From assembly GCA_963930645.1 (NCBI GenBank), contig OZ005648.1, forward strand, positions 200,136,480-200,200,479: a DNA stretch of 64,000 nucleotides, read 5' to 3'. Below the pieces are notes generated by a model. The model was not told where the DNA came from. It did no database searches and saw nothing but the letters and a program-made list of their open reading frames with translations. This DNA is from Salticus scenicus. Its lineage: Eukaryota > Arthropoda > Arachnida > Araneae > Salticidae. Numbering within the stretch: position 1 is the first letter of the stretch; each line of letters opens with the position of its first letter. Below, piece after piece: positions 60,392 to 64,000 of the stretch. A program made the position numbers and the translations under genes.

Positions 60392-61909
60392 GCTGTATTT
60401 GGTGGTATGTGGTAGTACCGTATGAACAATGCGTGGCATTGAAAAGTGACTGACCATTTTAGAACGATTGTGTAGATTCTTTCATTAAACAATTGAATAT
60501 ATTAGAGAATGTTCATCATTTGGAAATGTACATTGGATACCAGAAATGACGCGAATCTCAAAATGTTTAATATTGTACTTATTTTCTATGATTGTCAGCT
60601 CAAACAAACTTTAAAAAGGTGATAATGGCTTTCTAGTATTAATTGTAGTTTACCAATGATATCTTACTTAAAGAAATACATCTTCGTACTCATCAAACTG
60701 GCAATAACTGCTTCGAATGAATCTAAAATTTTAGCATTTTGAAACAATAAATAATGTAATTTATTCTTCATTTGTTTAATAAATAAATTACCTGTAATGT
60801 GAATTTAATTTAAAATTTAATAATTTTGAAAATAACAGCAATTTTATTTTCAAAACTATTTTTGTACAAATTGAATATAATTATTTATATTATGACTCTG
60901 TCCCAAACTTAAACAAAGAAAAGAGTATTCAATCTTAGTTCCTTTTTAAACTCTTTTCCTTAATTTATTACTTTACAAAAAACATGTACTCATAATATTG
61001 TTCAAAGAATTGTTTTCAGGTAAGATGAAGACAAGGCTTTAAAATTGCTGCTGTATAAAATGAGTCTTGCTGATATTTAATAATAGAAATATTTTTGTTA
61101 TAAAAAGATTGCTTATCAAACAGAAAGGTCACATGATAAGTTTATGCCTTCATGTTACGAGTTTCTTTTACTTTTTGTTAAGGTAAAATTGTATGGTGAT
61201 ACTTTCTTATTTATTTAATATTTGTAAAAGTGCTTTCCGATTATTTATATTATGATATGGTTAATGAGTTAAAGCTAAGCAAACTTATTTTTCATTCTCA
61301 TGAGTTTATTTATGGATTAATCTTTTACGTTCAGGAATATTATTGATATTTTAAGGGCTGAATTTTTTGACAAAATTACTTCACAATGCTTAAATGCATC
61401 TTAAACATTACACTGCGGACTTCACTTTTGTTATTAATTATGTGGCATTATATAAAAGTACATAAGACATTTGTTTTGCTTTTGTGAAATAGGATAAAAG
61501 TAACAACTTATCACTTAATATATCATGAAAATGTAGTGAAAAAAAAAAAAAAATGATTACTACTCTTCTTCTTATTTTAGGAAATATTTTGGATTATTGT
61601 TCACCTTTTTTCATTTTATTTCTCATTTTCATTTCTATTCTATTTTTTTTTTCTCTGCGCAGCATTAGTACGACGTAAAACCCAACCACCACCTTTTTCT
61701 TTTTTTTGCTTTCTTTCTTTTCTTTTCTTTTCTTTTTCTTTCTTTTTTTTTTTTTTTTTTTTTGCTTTGCGTATTTAATTTTTTTTTTTTAATTATTTAA
61801 AAAAAATTACTTTATGGCAATACGTTAGGGTGATTAGATGTATTTATTTTCTGAAAATAAAACTTATTAAAAAAAAAATAAATAAATATGTGTGTATATA
61901 TATATATAC

Positions 61910-62105
61910 ATACTTGCCAACATACTAATTAATATTCCGTAGTATTGTTAGCCCCGCCTTTTTTTTCCACACCAGTAACTTTTTAGAGTATTTTTCTTCT
62001 TATTTAATCTTAATTGCATTTGCAGAATATTATTCTAAAAATTTACGAGTGTGAAAAAAAGGGCGGACTAAGAACACTACGGAATATTAATTAGGATGTT
62101 GGCAA

Positions 62106-62109
<4 letters not shown>
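61910..62109. mobile_element. 200-base MITE inserted in a TA microsatellite
   Basis: ATACTTGCCAACATACTAAT … ATTCCGTAGT … CCCCGCC is mirrored by GGGCGGAC … ACTACGGAAT … GATGTTGGCAAGTAT. TA repeats flank both sides directly, as expected for a TA-targeting element. Confidence 0.8.
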
Positions 62110-62144
<35 letters not shown>

Positions 62145-62460
62145 CCTTTCAAACTTTACATAATATAAAACCAAGTATCACATGAAGGACATTTTTTTTT
62201 TGTGTGTGAAAACTTTAATTATATTCATCGTAATGGTTCATATTTCGTAAAAATAAAATATTAATAATAATAACTGTATAGCTCTTGTAAATTTTTTGTA
62301 TTGTACTGTATTGCTTTTCTTTATTTATTATTATTATTTTTCCTAATTGCAAAATTTTACAAATAAAATTTAAAGTAAAATTCACTGGTCAAATTGTTTC
62401 TGTCTAGTGTTTTCCGAAAAAAAAATCAAAAATATGGATTTTGATGCTGGAAGAATTATT

Positions 62461-63790
62461 TAACACTTTACAGTAAATTAAATAAAAATAGTAATTGACG
62501 AAATGTCAGTGGAGGCCTCCATGTTGAGAGTGGAGACTCCAAATGCTTTACCTGTTTGTCTGTCTGATTGTATGTATGTATGTCCCGCGATAGCAGCCGC
62601 AGAAATCACTCTGTTGGCTTCCAAATTGGTACACATGTTCATGAGCCACACAGGATTAGCTGTATAGTTTTTAGGCGTACATTCTATTTGTAGTTCATGT
62701 ACAGGGATACGTCAAAGTTTTTGTTATCATTACGGCTTATCGACAGAATTTGTAGATACCACAAAAGCGGCTGCAAAAATCCCCAATTGACTTGCAAATT
62801 TTTACCCATATTCAGGCGCTATACAGAAATAGCTGTTAAGTGATTAGTGTCTATAATGTTTATGGATCGTGTACAAGAACACACCAAAATATTTCTTATC
62901 ATTACGGCCTATTGGCACAATTTCGTTTAAGCGCACTTTAACATGGTTACACTGCTTTTAATAAAATGAAATTAACACACTTGAACTGTTTAAAAGCATG
63001 TTTTCTATAGAAAATGTGTGCTTAGACTTAATAATTCATATACAGGACCCTTCAAAAGTGTTTCGAAAATGTAATGTAATGATCCAAATCATGTGAAATT
63101 TCAAAAAAATTTTCATGAGCTAGATGCAATAAGTTGTATAGTTTTCACTAGTTTTTACTAGTGTATATGATGTTTATAGGTCGTTCACAGGGACACACAA
63201 AAGAATTTCGTGACATTGGAGTTCTGTTTAAGCGCATTTTAACGCAATTATGTTGCATTTAATATACATTATTAACAATCTTAAAAATGTGTTTTCTCTA
63301 GAAAAAAGTTATATGTAGACTAAATAATTTATTTTCAGGGAATGCAAAAGAATTCCGATGACATTCTGTAATCATACAAGTGATGTCAAATTTGGTTGAA
63401 GTATTAATCAGGTACAATGAGTTAGTTGTGCACTTTTATTAGAGTATACTGTAATTATTGTGGCTCCTTTATTCAGGGACATATAAAAGAATTTCGCACC
63501 ATTATGGTCCATAGATGGTATTTCTTATAAGTGCATTTTAACATGGTTCGCTCCATTAAACGCATTAAATAAATATATATTGTTAAAATGTTCAAAAGCA
63601 TGCTTTTTGTGGAAAATGGTAATCATAGAATTGTAATAAGTTTACAGTGCCACACAAAAAAAACTTTCGGACACACTATTTAATCATTTCGCATCAAATT
63701 TGGTACAAGTACTTATGAGTTACAAGGAAATAACACAATTCTATTAGTGACATATATATATATATACACATCTAGAAAGATAGATATAGA
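62461..63790. repeat. hairpin-core repeat family, diverged downstream array
   Basis: An AACACTTTACAG remnant at 62462 and a CTGTTTGTCTGTCTG tract near 62549 are followed by about seven diverged core units. They are marked by CAGGGACACACAAAAGAATT-like sequence near 62695, 62866, 63034, 63180, 63330, 63467 and 63640 (spacing about 137-173). It ends with GACAGACAGATA near 63790. Confidence 0.6.
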
Positions 63791-64000
63791 CAGACAGATA
63801 CAACGGGGGTTGAAAGGGCGGTAGCCCCCCTCAAAAACTTATATGGTTATGCAGCGTGTTACTAATACTAATAATATATTTCATTATTTCAAATAATATG
63901 GAATAAATAAAAATGATCTGCTGAATAACGAGTGATGCAAATAGAACGTTGAGGCTCATGATGTCCAGATCCACTAGTTATTATAATTATTATTGAATTT

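Larger units (their letters stand above)
60392..64000. other. downstream flank of the gene
   Basis: 60392-61540 is AT-rich with no recognisable element. 61560-61800 is a pyrimidine/T-rich low-complexity tract. A MITE-like insertion (61910-62109) and a diverged hairpin-core repeat array (62461-63790) follow. I see no second gene. Confidence 0.55.

Overview
The window is animal genomic DNA that is AT-rich by eye. It is full of A/T homopolymers, microsatellites and small transposon relics. It is dominated by one protein-coding gene on the + strand, a Pax gene of the eyegone (eyg/toe) subfamily. GT-AG introns, a paired-type homeodomain with Ser at position 50, and an eyg-style RED half-domain point to an arthropod. 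The intron size, SINEs and repeat load would fit a chelicerate such as a spider, but that part is a guess.

Layout: five coding exons can be read. 1512-1667 is the first part of the RED subdomain. 35727-36011 is the rest of RED plus an Ala-rich region. 37401-37445 is a probable 45-base cassette exon. 49912-50102 is an acidic linker and homeodomain positions 1-46. 59865-60119 is the rest of the homeodomain, a Ser/Pro-rich tail and a stop. The junction phases (1,1,1,1,0) agree and give 310 codons before the stop. The 5' end (any N-terminal or PAI-encoding exon, promoter, start codon) lies upstream of the window. A poly(A) signal candidate is at 60386. Introns are about 34.1, 1.4, 12.5 and 9.8 kb.

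The introns and downstream flank hold mobile-element material. Intron 4, which splits the homeodomain, carries a 623-codon uninterrupted reverse-transcriptase ORF (51224-53095) whose YxDD box reads Y-I-Y-D, so the first catalytic Asp is missing. Other relics are a mariner pseudogene (11590-12360, -), a Tc1-like pseudogene (42477-42960, +), tRNA-derived SINE copies, and a dozen foldback/MITE-like elements, including a 1.35 kb one with about 0.55-0.6 kb arms (38229-39579).

A repeat family recurs at 5.4, 16.4-18.3, 54.7-55.3 and 62.5-63.8 kb. It has a terminal hairpin, a CTGT-type microsatellite and diverged core repeats of about 140-180 bases (about 176 in the clearest array). I infer it may be a Helentron/HINE-like non-autonomous family. 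There are also four near-identical 272-296 base tandem units at 19.5-20.7 kb.

No rRNA, functional tRNA, CRISPR or bacterial-type operon is visible. Several GC-richer, higher-complexity intronic blocks are candidate enhancers of the Pax gene, which only comparative data could confirm.
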